A stretch of DNA of 50,849 nucleotides from Bacillota bacterium (GTDB taxonomy: Bacteria; Bacillota; Sulfobacillia; Sulfobacillales; Sulfobacillaceae), in assembly GCA_021820485.1 (NCBI GenBank), contig JAKADO010000011.1, forward strand, positions 1-50,849, read 5' to 3'. Below are positions 16,643 through 24,787 of the stretch, piece after piece. The translations under genes were made by a program, and so were the position numbers. The notes under the pieces were generated by a model, which saw only the letters and a program-made list of their open reading frames with translations, had not been told where the DNA came from and ran no database searches. Positions within the stretch are counted from its first letter, which is position 1, and the number at the start of each line of letters is the position of its first letter.

Positions 16643-18430
16643 TAGGGAACGCGAGTGATGATGGTCCCAGGACGTCCTCGCCCAGGGAACGCGGAGGACC
16701 GGCTCCCGCCGTTCTTCGGCCTCCAATGCCCGCCGCCAGGTCTTCATGGCATCGTGATGGGTGATCCATCCCACCCAGTCCGATTGGCGATTGACCACCA
16801 AAAGCGCGTCCCGGCCATGCCTCGCCATGTGTTCAACGGCTGTGCGCACGCGCGCCCGGTCGCTGATGGCTATCGGAACCTTGGCTAGCGCGTGGAGCGG
16901 AACGACTGAATCAGGTTCAACGTGATGATGATAAAGGATGGCCATTCGCGACACCACACCAACCACGCGCCCTTCGGAATCCACCACCGGATAACTGGCA
17001 TAGCTCACTTTTGGGACCGTAAGAATTTGCTGAGCGACATCCGAGACTCTGGCGGTGGTGGGGAACGCGACGGTCTCATGGCGCGCCACCATAACATCGG
17101 ACACTGCCTGACCTTCCAAAGGGTGGACAGAGTATTCGCGGGCCACGTGCACACCGCGGCGCGAAACCTTCTCAGTCAAAATGGAGCGGGGAATCCAGAG
17201 CACCGTCACGGCCATGCCGGCCGATGACGCGATGAATACGGGCAGCAAGAGCGGCCACGCGTGCGTGGTTTCCATCGTGAAAATTGTGGCGGTCAAAGGC
17301 GCCCGCATGGTGCCGCCCAGCATGGCGGCCATGCCCATGGTGGCCCATACCCCGACGAGATGACCCGGGAACAAAGGGCTTAGGAGGGTACCGAGCGCTC
17401 CGCCCAGGAGCAGCAGGGGAGCCAATACCCCACCCGATGTGCCGGAACTGAGCGACCCGATCCAAATGACGGCCTTGACCATGAACAAGAGAAGGGCGGC
17501 GGAGACCAGAACCTGACCGTCGTCCAACGCTCGGATGGTGGGATACCCGACCCCCAAGGCCCGCGGGTCGATGAGACCGCCCAGACCCACCAGCAGCCCG
17601 CCCAGGGCTGGCCACCACATCCAATGCAGGGGGAGCTTCCGGTATAAATCCTCTACCCAATAGACCAGTTTGGTGAGGAGTCCGGAGGTGAAACCGGCCG
17701 CCGCGCCAATGGCCACTGCCCAGATGAGGGCGTCCCATGGCAGCGTCGGTGTTGCGCCGATGGCGAAGACCGGCGCGGAGCCCATCAGCCAAACCCGCAT
17801 GCCTTCGGCGATGGCGCTAGTCAGGGCAACGGGAATGAGGCTCCGGGGGCGCCATTCAAAGAGCAGCAGTTCGACAGCGAGCAAGACGGCCGCAATCGGT
17901 GAGCCGAAGGTGGCGGACATGCCCCCGGCCGCGCCGGCCACGAGCAGGGTTCGCCGTTCCATGGAAGAGAGCGGAAACAATTGACTGACAATCGATCCGA
18001 TGGCGCCTCCGGTCATGATGATGGGACCTTCCGCGCCGAAGGGGCCTCCTGTTCCGATGGTAATGGCGGAGGCGATGGGCTTTATCAGCGCCACACGGGG
18101 CTCCATGCGGCTCTGGTTTTCCAAAATGGCCTGAATCGCTTCCGGGATGCCATGTCCGCGAATTTTGTCCGTGCCGAATTTGGCAAGTAGTCCCACCAAG
18201 AGCCCGCCGATGATCGGCACTGCCATCGAGATGGGGCCCCAGTGTTGGGGATCGGGAGCAACCAGAGACCAGCCCACCCGACCGAAATATGCGAGGTGGG
18301 TGATGAGTCCAATCAAGCGCAGCAAGATCCATGCCACCAGCCCCGACAAGATGCCCAAAACCGCCGCTAGGGCGCACAAGATCGCGAGCCGTCGCCCGTC
18401 GGTGGTAAAGTCTCCTAAGGCGTCTTTCAT
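16640..18430 (-). CDS. CLC chloride channel/transporter with CBS pair
   Basis: A 596-residue membrane protein with the CLC fold in residues ~15-420 and two CBS domains in ~440-580. The anion filter motifs are present in variant form: GHGIPEA (92-98), GPFGAEGP (129-136) with the gating glutamate at 134, and a GGVLAP segment in the second half. CLC proteins move chloride as channels or Cl-/H+ antiporters, and in acidophiles may help acid resistance or pH/charge balance. The CBS pair usually binds adenine nucleotides. The gene starts 3 bases after the MarR stop with GAGAGGGG about 8 bases upstream, so it is the second gene of a MarR-controlled operon. Its 3' end converges on sucD. Confidence 0.92.
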   Translation of the reverse strand: MKDALGDFTTDGRRLAILCALAAVLGILSGLVAWILLRLIGLITHLAYFGRVGWSLVAPDPQHWGPISMAVPIIGGLLVGLLAKFGTDKIRGHGIPEAIQAILENQSRMEPRVALIKPIASAITIGTGGPFGAEGPIIMTGGAIGSIVSQLFPLSSMERRTLLVAGAAGGMSATFGSPIAAVLLAVELLLFEWRPRSLIPVALTSAIAEGMRVWLMGSAPVFAIGATPTLPWDALIWAVAIGAAAGFTSGLLTKLVYWVEDLYRKLPLHWMWWPALGGLLVGLGGLIDPRALGVGYPTIRALDDGQVLVSAALLLFMVKAVIWIGSLSSGTSGGVLAPLLLLGGALGTLLSPLFPGHLVGVWATMGMAAMLGGTMRAPLTATIFTMETTHAWPLLLPVFIASSAGMAVTVLWIPRSILTEKVSRRGVHVAREYSVHPLEGQAVSDVMVARHETVAFPTTARVSDVAQQILTVPKVSYASYPVVDSEGRVVGVVSRMAILYHHHVEPDSVVPLHALAKVPIAISDRARVRTAVEHMARHGRDALLVVNRQSDWVGWITHHDAMKTWRRALEAEERREPVLRVPWARTSWDHHHSRSL

Positions 18431-18433
18431 GTC

Positions 18434-18880
18434 TCAACGCCCCTCTCGGCGGGAGAGGGAGTCTGGATGAAGAATCTCCGCCAGGCTTTCCAAAAATTCC
18501 CACGAGCGCTGCAATTCATCGCGGTGGGCGATGGTCAGCTCCTCCAGCACCCGCTCCCCGGATTCGGTCAGATGAACCTCAGTGACGCGTTGGTCACCGG
18601 GATGGGACGCTCGATACACCAATGCAGCCTTCTCGGAACGGTCAATAATGCCCACCACGCTATGCTGCTGCAATTGCAGCCGTTCCGCCAACTCATTGAC
18701 GGTGGCCCACTCGCGTGCCGGGAAACCTTTGATAGCCAATAGCAATTGGTGCTGTTGCGGGGTGATGCCTCGCTTGCGCGCGGCGGCTTCACTAAACCGC
18801 AAAAATTTTCGGAGGCCATATCGGAATGAAGCCAAGGCAGCATATTCCTCAGGCGCCACAGGACGATGCGCGTCAGCCAT
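18434..18880 (-). CDS. MarR-family transcriptional regulator
   Basis: A 148-residue winged-helix dimer. The recognition segment runs ATVNELAERLQLQQHSVVGIIDRSEKAALV, and the wing is SHPGDQRVTEVHLTESG with the typical D-x-R of MarR proteins. Long helices at both ends form the dimer interface. ATG 18880 lies behind AAAGGAG. A 13-base perfect palindrome overlaps its own -10 region, so it should repress itself and the downstream CLC gene, releasing them when it binds a small phenolic-type or weak-acid ligand. The ligand is inference from the family. Confidence 0.92.
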   Translation of the reverse strand: MADAHRPVAPEEYAALASFRYGLRKFLRFSEAAARKRGITPQQHQLLLAIKGFPAREWATVNELAERLQLQQHSVVGIIDRSEKAALVYRASHPGDQRVTEVHLTESGERVLEELTIAHRDELQRSWEFLESLAEILHPDSLSRREGR

Positions 18881-18909
18881 TAAGCGTCGCTCCTTTCTAG
18901 GATGATGAC

Positions 18910-18938
18910 ATTATATCGTAGTACGATGTATGGTGCCA
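18910..18938 (-). promoter_or_regulatory. MarR promoter with overlapping palindromic operator
   Basis: The minus-strand -10 is a perfect TATAAT (18915-18910); the -35 region around 18938-18933 (TGGCAC) is poor. ATCGTA-G-TACGAT (18915-18927) is a perfect palindrome, and extends to 18912-18930 with one mismatch. It starts at the -10 box and runs into the spacer, an autorepression layout for the MarR gene that follows. Confidence 0.65.
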
Positions 18939-18968
18939 CCATGATCCGGGCGACTTCTGGCGGGGGTC

Positions 18969-20852
18969 TCAGGAGGATTTCGGAGCTGGTTCCTCTTGCA
19001 ACAGATCCAGTTCATCGGCCAGTTCCTGCAATTGGTGTTCGATGGCGGGATATCGGGTGATGGTTGGAATCCTCCCGAGGGGACTCTCGTCATGCGACTC
19101 CACTTGATGGGCCAGCGTGTCCCAGATCGGCTCCAGGGCACGGGCCAATGCGGGATCTTCGGCATGAATGGATTCACACACGGCGATGACCAGGTAGCCG
19201 AGTCGCTCCACGGAAAAGATAACGGGCCAGCTTTCGTCGCTGGCAGGGCGCGGCAGCTCACCCAACGCCGTCTCATAGATGTGCCGCACCGTCAACAGCG
19301 CATCGAGGCAGTGCACCCGCAACTGGTTCACGCTGGCGGCGGGCTGCCCGGTGAGAATGGCATCAAACAAGGTGCCGATGCGCGCGATGGCTCGGCTCAA
19401 GGCTGCGGGCAGCCGGGACGAGGAGGCCCGTCCCCAGAGGGCAAAGGCGGAAATGAGGCCGATTGCGCCCCCTAGGATGGTGTCGCCGAACCGCGCCAAC
19501 ACCATAGGAGCCACGGGTGCGTGCGTGCCCGCGTAAATGATGATCAAGGCCATGGCCGTAATGAAAATGACGGAAATGCCGTAGTTCTTGGCAATGAAAA
19601 AGAGCATCAAAAGCTGAAAGACCACCACCATCAGGGCGGTAGCCGCCGGGATGGGATGTAACGAGAGGACCACACCCGTCAGCAGCAGGCCCAGAACGGT
19701 GCCCACCGCTCGTTGAAGGGTGCGTTGGGTAATGACCACCGTGGATACGCCTTGCAGCACGGCTGCGCAGGTTAGCGGAACCCAGAAGGGATGGGTAATG
19801 CCCAGAAAGTGAGCCAGGACCACCGAAATCCCCACCGCCAAGCCAATGCGCAGGGTGGCTGGCCACACCAGGGAGTCAGGATCGAGTGCCCGCCGCAGCC
19901 GCTCGCCTGCGGTTGGATGGTAGAGGGCGGGGCTCTCCGCCGGCGGGTTTTTTCGCTGAATGACGTCCATGGTCTCAGACATTGTCTCCCGCCACCGTTG
20001 GCCATGGTGGCCGCGGCGTTCCAACCCAGGTTTCGGCAGTTGAAGGCGTTGGACGGGAGGGGTGATGACATGACGGGCCATTTGTTGGATGAGATGCACC
20101 CACTCTGCCGACAAGGGCTTCGCGTCTTTGGTGGATAGCGCAATGGCTGCCCGAAAGACATGCTCGGATTGAACCGCCAGGGCATGCAGGCGGGAATCTC
20201 CGGGGGTGTTGAGCGCAGCCCGGTGGGCGCGACTTACAGCCAAGGCGGTTTGATATTCCAAAGGCCGGGCCTTTTGAGTGCCGATGGATCCGGCGTAGCG
20301 CGCCAAGGCGCGGTAGGCGCGGCTAACATGCCCAGCCACCGGACCGTGGCGGTTCCAGAGAAAATCGCTCATGCCGATTAGCCAGGCCAGTGCCGCACCC
20401 CCCAGCACGCAGAGAACACGGACTGCCACAATGCCCGGTGGATGCAGTGGCAGCGCTGCGCTGATGCACGCCACCAATACAAACATGAAGCCCGCTGGCA
20501 GGGGGACATCAAACGCTCCGGCCAAATAGGTGGAGGAAGCACTCACAAACGCCAGCGCCAAGGCCATCGCCCACCAGACTGCGGACAGCGCCCCCAAGGC
20601 CATGGCGGCGGCAAGCCCCAGGCCCACCAACATTAGGGTAATCCCACGTGTGCGATAGGATTGGTTTTGGACATAAAGCGAACTGAATCCGCCCATGAAG
20701 GCCCAGATGCCCCATTCCAGATGTCCGACGCTTAATCCAATCACCAGTCCAAGACCAGTGGTCAATCCGGTGCCCCACAACCGGCGCCAAGGAATAGGAG
20801 CTTGCTTGATGTGAAAGACGCTCCATGGGTTGAATGTCGATGATGCTGCCAC
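18969..20852 (-). CDS. FUSC-family (YccC/AaeB-like) membrane protein
   Basis: A 627-residue protein built from two similar halves. Each half has a cluster of about six transmembrane helices (residues ~28-165 and ~335-465) followed by a soluble helical region. The second cluster contains the FUSC signature region PFWVPLTCAAVLQGVSTVVITQRTLQRAVGTVLG. Relatives export aromatic carboxylic acids or similar toxic weak acids. GTG 20852 is chosen because GGGAGG lies 8 bases upstream. It ends 88 bases before the MarR start on the same strand. A MarR protein and a weak-acid exporter side by side make functional sense, but the operator lies between them, so FUSC itself may be constitutive. Confidence 0.87.
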   Translation of the reverse strand: MAASSTFNPWSVFHIKQAPIPWRRLWGTGLTTGLGLVIGLSVGHLEWGIWAFMGGFSSLYVQNQSYRTRGITLMLVGLGLAAAMALGALSAVWWAMALALAFVSASSTYLAGAFDVPLPAGFMFVLVACISAALPLHPPGIVAVRVLCVLGGAALAWLIGMSDFLWNRHGPVAGHVSRAYRALARYAGSIGTQKARPLEYQTALAVSRAHRAALNTPGDSRLHALAVQSEHVFRAAIALSTKDAKPLSAEWVHLIQQMARHVITPPVQRLQLPKPGLERRGHHGQRWRETMSETMDVIQRKNPPAESPALYHPTAGERLRRALDPDSLVWPATLRIGLAVGISVVLAHFLGITHPFWVPLTCAAVLQGVSTVVITQRTLQRAVGTVLGLLLTGVVLSLHPIPAATALMVVVFQLLMLFFIAKNYGISVIFITAMALIIIYAGTHAPVAPMVLARFGDTILGGAIGLISAFALWGRASSSRLPAALSRAIARIGTLFDAILTGQPAASVNQLRVHCLDALLTVRHIYETALGELPRPASDESWPVIFSVERLGYLVIAVCESIHAEDPALARALEPIWDTLAHQVESHDESPLGRIPTITRYPAIEHQLQELADELDLLQEEPAPKSS

Positions 20853-20932
20853 GGCTGTAACCTCCCGCTCGTTTGTCCTAGCATTCCCGCGGGCGTCGAT
20901 TCCACCATGCCGATTATTGGCCGCGATGGCAG

Positions 20933-21406
20933 TTATCCGTTCGGATGCGCCACGGATGACACGGCATCATAGATTTCCTGATAGCCGGTGCAACGGCAGA
21001 TGTTGGAGCGGAGCCACTCCACCGTGCGTTCGGGACTCCCGTTGTCCACGTCCTGACTCAGGGCATGGCCTACCATGAGAAAACCGGACGTGCAATAGCC
21101 GCACTGAAAGGCGTTGTGGTCCAGGAATGCTTGCTGGATGGGGGCATTTTGCAAGCCTTCGACGGTCGTAATGGCTTGATCTTCGACCTCGGGGGTCAAG
21201 ACCATGCACGACTTGACCGGAATCTCATTGACCAAGACGGTGCAGGCCCCGCAATCGCCGTTTTCACAGCCGGGCTTAGCGCCCGTCAGCCCGAGAGCAT
21301 CACCCCTGAGCGTATACAGCAAGGTTTCTCCCGGATAGATGACCACATCGCGCGGTTCACCATTGACATTGAAAGAAATTTGCTCGGGACGCGTTAAGGA
21401 CTTCAT
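20933..21406 (-). CDS. Molybdenum hydroxylase, 2Fe-2S small subunit
   Basis: A 157-residue electron-transfer subunit of the xanthine dehydrogenase/CO dehydrogenase family. The plant-ferredoxin-type cluster is bound by Cys47, Cys52, Cys55 and Cys67 (PGCENGDCGAC...C). The second cluster, near the molybdenum site, uses Cys102, Cys105, Cys137 and Cys139 (CGYC...CRC). All eight ligands are present. The start overlaps the stop of the FAD subunit gene (ATGA). The genes are transcribed in the order large, FAD, small, whereas form I CO dehydrogenase operons run medium-small-large. Confidence 0.93.
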   Translation of the reverse strand: MKSLTRPEQISFNVNGEPRDVVIYPGETLLYTLRGDALGLTGAKPGCENGDCGACTVLVNEIPVKSCMVLTPEVEDQAITTVEGLQNAPIQQAFLDHNAFQCGYCTSGFLMVGHALSQDVDNGSPERTVEWLRSNICRCTGYQEIYDAVSSVAHPNG

Positions 21407-22248
21407 GACTGTGCCTCCAATTCTTTCAGCATGCGGGCCAGCGTGTACTGGGTGACGAACTGGCGGTATTCGCTGGAACCGTGGATGTCATCCACGGCGT
21501 GAAAGGGCATCGCCGCGACCGCTTCGCGCGCACGCTCCTCTGGCGGTTTTTGCGTATTGGACAGGATTTTGTTGACCCGGCTGGAGGTGAAAGGAAAACT
21601 GCTCCACCCGGAGAATGCCGCACGGATGGAACCGTCCTCCCGACGCGCCGTGCCTATGGTGACTAGGGGATAATCGATCCAGTCCTGCCGTGTCATCTTA
21701 AAGCTCTTGAACGCCAGAGCCTTCGCTTCCTGACCATCCACGGTCACAGAAATCAGAAAGTCGCCCGGGTCCAGTCGCAGCTCTTCATCAAACACATCAG
21801 CCAGTCGCCGCTGCTTCACACCGTCCGGCGTGGCCACGGTCAAATCGGCGCTGTCGCTGACCAAGAAGGGGAGGAGCGCTTCCTTGTAGGGAAGCGTGCT
21901 GAACAGGTTTCCCCCGAGCGTTATCTGACCGCGGGTCGTGTGGTCCGCAATGCGGTCCACGGTGGCGGTCAGAAAGGGCCATAAATCGCGGTCGGCCAGT
22001 TCAGTCAGCCGCAGCACACTGCCAAACCGCAGCCGCGAGCCATCCTGTTCATGTACGTGCAACTCGGGGATGCCTTTGAGGTCGATGACCGCGTCGAAGT
22101 CTCCATCGTTCAAGCGCGAGCGGGTCAAGATTTCTGTTCCGCCGCCGTAATACGTGGGGCGCTGATTGGCGCGCTGCAGCTGTTCAAAGAGGTCCCGCGC
22201 TTCGGTGATGGTATCCGGGCGATAGTAATGGAGGGGATTCGGCATCAT
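21403..22248 (-). CDS. Molybdenum hydroxylase, FAD-binding medium subunit
   Basis: A 281-residue FAD subunit passing electrons from the iron-sulfur protein to an acceptor. The N-terminal PCMH-type FAD domain has YYGGGTEILT near residue 38 and TLGGNL near 110, both pyrophosphate-contact loops. The C-terminal CO dehydrogenase flavoprotein domain includes FSGWSSFPF. ATG 22248 overlaps the TGA of the large subunit by four bases; a TTG eight codons earlier lies inside the large-subunit gene and has no binding site. The three subunits are therefore translationally coupled. Confidence 0.92.
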   Translation of the reverse strand: MMPNPLHYYRPDTITEARDLFEQLQRANQRPTYYGGGTEILTRSRLNDGDFDAVIDLKGIPELHVHEQDGSRLRFGSVLRLTELADRDLWPFLTATVDRIADHTTRGQITLGGNLFSTLPYKEALLPFLVSDSADLTVATPDGVKQRRLADVFDEELRLDPGDFLISVTVDGQEAKALAFKSFKMTRQDWIDYPLVTIGTARREDGSIRAAFSGWSSFPFTSSRVNKILSNTQKPPEERAREAVAAMPFHAVDDIHGSSEYRQFVTQYTLARMLKELEAQS

Positions 22249-24572
22249 AGTCGGGCACCTCTTTCGCGCCAAATTTGTTCCGGCGTTATCGGCAAGGTGT
22301 TCAGCGACACATCAGCGGCCCGAGACAGTGCGTTGGCCAAGGCTGCTCCGATGGCCAGCACCGCGTGTTCGCCAATTGGCCGCGCGCCGAATGGCGAATC
22401 CAACTGCGGATTCTCGACAAACTCGACCAGGTATTGCTGGGGCTGTTCGCCCATGCGCATGACCTTATAGGAGCGGAACTGCTGGTTGAGGAATTGTCCT
22501 TGGGCATCGTAGTGCACCCCTTCGCGGCTGGCGACACCAAGTCCCATGTTCATGCCGCCCATGACTTGTCCCGCTGCCACCGCGGGGTTTATGACGCGGC
22601 CTGCGTCCAGCACCGTCGCGGCTTTAAGGATGCGATATTGATGGGTCTCCTCGTCGTATTCCACCTCAACCGCTTGAATTCCCACCGTCCAGGCCGGTCC
22701 CGGCCGACCGTGCCCAGTTTCCTCATCCAAAAGGTTCAGATGGCGGATGATGAACCGCCCACGTCCCATCAGTTGGCCGCCGATGGAGTCGCCCTCCTTG
22801 TACTTGTACCCCAAGGCCAAATCCGAGAATTTGATGCTGATGGAGGGGTCGTCCCGCACAAAGATCTTTTCCTCGCCGTAATCCAAGTCATCCGGGGAGC
22901 AGCGCAGCACCGCCGCGGCCAAGCTCTTCAATTGCCCAATCAGATCATTGGCGGCATCAACGACGGCCCGGCCGACCATGTAGGTGGAGAGGCTGGCCAC
23001 CGTCTTCCAATGCTCGGGGTCCACCTGCGTGTTCACGTCTTCATGGACATAGACGCGGTCAAGAGGAATCCGCAGTTTCTCCGCCAGGATTTGCGCGGCG
23101 GTGGTTTTCGTACCCGGACCAAATTCCACGGCACCGGTGCTGAGATTGACGCTGCCATCGGAGTTCATGGTCACCAAGGCGCCGGAGACCGCATTGGGCG
23201 GGCTGGAGGATGTTTTCCAGAAGGCTGCCACCCCTTGCACGCGCACGCGATGTGCGCCGACCGACTGGACTTTCCCTCCGTTCCAGTCGATGAGAGGTCG
23301 CATCTTCTCGATGCATTGAGGCAGATCGCCCAAATTGCTGCGGGTTAACCGCGCCTTGGTGGGCGTGACGTCATTGGGGCGTATGGCGTTCATTTCGCGC
23401 AGATCCAACGGATCCATATGCAGGGTATGCGCCAATTCATCCATGGCACGTTCGATCGCGAACGTCATGGGCATGTGGCCAAATCCCCGGAAGGCGGTGG
23501 TGTAGGTGTGATTGGTGTAGACGCAAAACACGTCCGTGTGGACATTGGCGATGCGATAGGGGCCGGTGCATTGCGCGGCGATGGCTCTGGCGATTCGCGG
23601 CGCAGAATCGGTGTAGGCCCCAATATCCATGTAAAAGCGCATCTGCGCCGCTTGGAGATGCCCATCGCGGGTGGCCCCCAATGTCACCTCGGCCTCGAGA
23701 CCCATTCCTAAGGGAGATGTCGACATGTCTCCTTCCCGGGCGTTCACGATTCTGACCATTTGCCCCCCAACAGCCTTGGATGCCAAATAGGCCAGGATTT
23801 CCAACTGGACCGCCGCTTTGCCGCCGAAGGCGCCGCCCACCAAGGGGGCCGTGACAATCACTTGGCCCGGGTTGAGCTTAAAGTACTTGGCGATGAGCTT
23901 CTGCACTTCGAACGGCGCTTGGGTGCTGGCATGGAGAAGCACGCGGCCGTCAGCCAGTATCTCCGCCTTGGCGATGCGCGGCTCCATGGCGGCATGGTCA
24001 ATCTGAGGCAAGCTGACCCGCACGTGCACTTTAACGTCGCTATTCTTCATCCCTTGGTCTGCGTCGCCCTTGGTCACGTTGGCCTCGTCTGCAATGTTGC
24101 TCCTTTTCTTGGGATATACCGGGGGGGTGGCCACGGCATACTCTCCGTTCTTTTCGTGAACCAAGGGCGCATTGTCCCGCAAGGCGTCCCGAATGGTATT
24201 GACGACGGGAAGGTCCTGCCAATGCACCTTGACTAAGGAGGCGGCCCGGTGGGCGGCCATCTCGTCACGGGCGACCACCAGCGCCACGGGCTCGCCCGAA
24301 TAGCGGACTTTGTCCCGGGCCAAGGGCGGGCGGTCTTCCGTGACGTCGCCGCAAAGGACGGATACGTCTTGGCCGGTAATGACGGCCTTGACTCCCGGCA
24401 CGTTTTTAGCCGCTTCGGTTTCCATGGAGACAATTTTTGCGTGCGCCTTGTTGGCCGGCACAATGACGGCGTTCAATGTCCCGGGAACATTGATGTCGTC
24501 GGTATATCTGGCGCGCCCGGTCACTTTGTTGGGCGCTTCCTTGCGCGGTACGCTCGTTCCGATGATTGTCAT
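22245..24572 (-). CDS. Molybdenum hydroxylase, molybdopterin-binding large subunit
   Basis: A 775-residue catalytic subunit of the xanthine dehydrogenase/aldehyde oxidase family, cytoplasmic. It starts with the usual RKEAPNKVTGRARYTDDI. It has the cofactor motif GGAFGGKAAVQLE and the active-site loop TTAFRGFGHMP. The final region GARPIGEHAVLAIG holds the catalytic glutamate that activates the Mo-bound water. The loop is AFRGFG and not AYRCSFR, so the cysteine of form I CO dehydrogenase is absent and CO is unlikely to be the substrate. Purines, aldehydes, nicotinate-like rings or similar are possible. A strong GAGGAGG precedes ATG 24572. No cofactor-insertion genes (XdhC, MocA types) are adjacent. 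Confidence 0.92.
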   Translation of the reverse strand: MTIIGTSVPRKEAPNKVTGRARYTDDINVPGTLNAVIVPANKAHAKIVSMETEAAKNVPGVKAVITGQDVSVLCGDVTEDRPPLARDKVRYSGEPVALVVARDEMAAHRAASLVKVHWQDLPVVNTIRDALRDNAPLVHEKNGEYAVATPPVYPKKRSNIADEANVTKGDADQGMKNSDVKVHVRVSLPQIDHAAMEPRIAKAEILADGRVLLHASTQAPFEVQKLIAKYFKLNPGQVIVTAPLVGGAFGGKAAVQLEILAYLASKAVGGQMVRIVNAREGDMSTSPLGMGLEAEVTLGATRDGHLQAAQMRFYMDIGAYTDSAPRIARAIAAQCTGPYRIANVHTDVFCVYTNHTYTTAFRGFGHMPMTFAIERAMDELAHTLHMDPLDLREMNAIRPNDVTPTKARLTRSNLGDLPQCIEKMRPLIDWNGGKVQSVGAHRVRVQGVAAFWKTSSSPPNAVSGALVTMNSDGSVNLSTGAVEFGPGTKTTAAQILAEKLRIPLDRVYVHEDVNTQVDPEHWKTVASLSTYMVGRAVVDAANDLIGQLKSLAAAVLRCSPDDLDYGEEKIFVRDDPSISIKFSDLALGYKYKEGDSIGGQLMGRGRFIIRHLNLLDEETGHGRPGPAWTVGIQAVEVEYDEETHQYRILKAATVLDAGRVINPAVAAGQVMGGMNMGLGVASREGVHYDAQGQFLNQQFRSYKVMRMGEQPQQYLVEFVENPQLDSPFGARPIGEHAVLAIGAALANALSRAADVSLNTLPITPEQIWRERGARL

Positions 24573-24592
24573 GCGCCCTCCTCAAGCAGATT

Positions 24593-24621
24593 CTGTAAGC
24601 GGATGTGACTTAGCATGTCAA
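24593..24621 (-). promoter_or_regulatory. Candidate promoter of the molybdenum hydroxylase operon
   Basis: On the minus strand a perfect TTGACA (24621-24616) is followed after 17-18 bases by TTACAGA (24598-24592), a poor -10. The start would give a short leader ending in the GAGGAGG before ATG 24572. Confidence 0.35.
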
Positions 24622-24702
24622 AGCCGTTTGGGCGTTATTCGATCTGGCATAAAACGGCAGATATCGCCAAAACTTTATTTTCATTCCGCAATCATGGTTC
24701 CG

Positions 24703-24711
24703 TGGTATCAT
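24703..24711 (+). promoter_or_regulatory. Candidate extended -10 promoter of the heme operon
   Basis: TGG followed by TATCAT (24706-24711) forms an extended -10 element in an AT-rich stretch; no good -35 is visible. The leader to hemA would be about 70 bases. No T-box or riboswitch fold is evident in it. Confidence 0.4.
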
Positions 24712-24787
24712 ATTGGTGACATCGGCCGATACTGGTGGCGCCGCCATAGGACCGAATGAGACGAATCGCGGAGGAGGGATAACGCCC

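Noticed and set aside
22245-24572. Form I aerobic CO dehydrogenase
   Set aside because: The large subunit has AFRGFG in place of the AYRCSFR loop and the gene order differs.
24712-24787. T-box or riboswitch in the hemA leader
   Set aside because: The leader is only about 70 bases and shows no T-box core or terminator/antiterminator pair.
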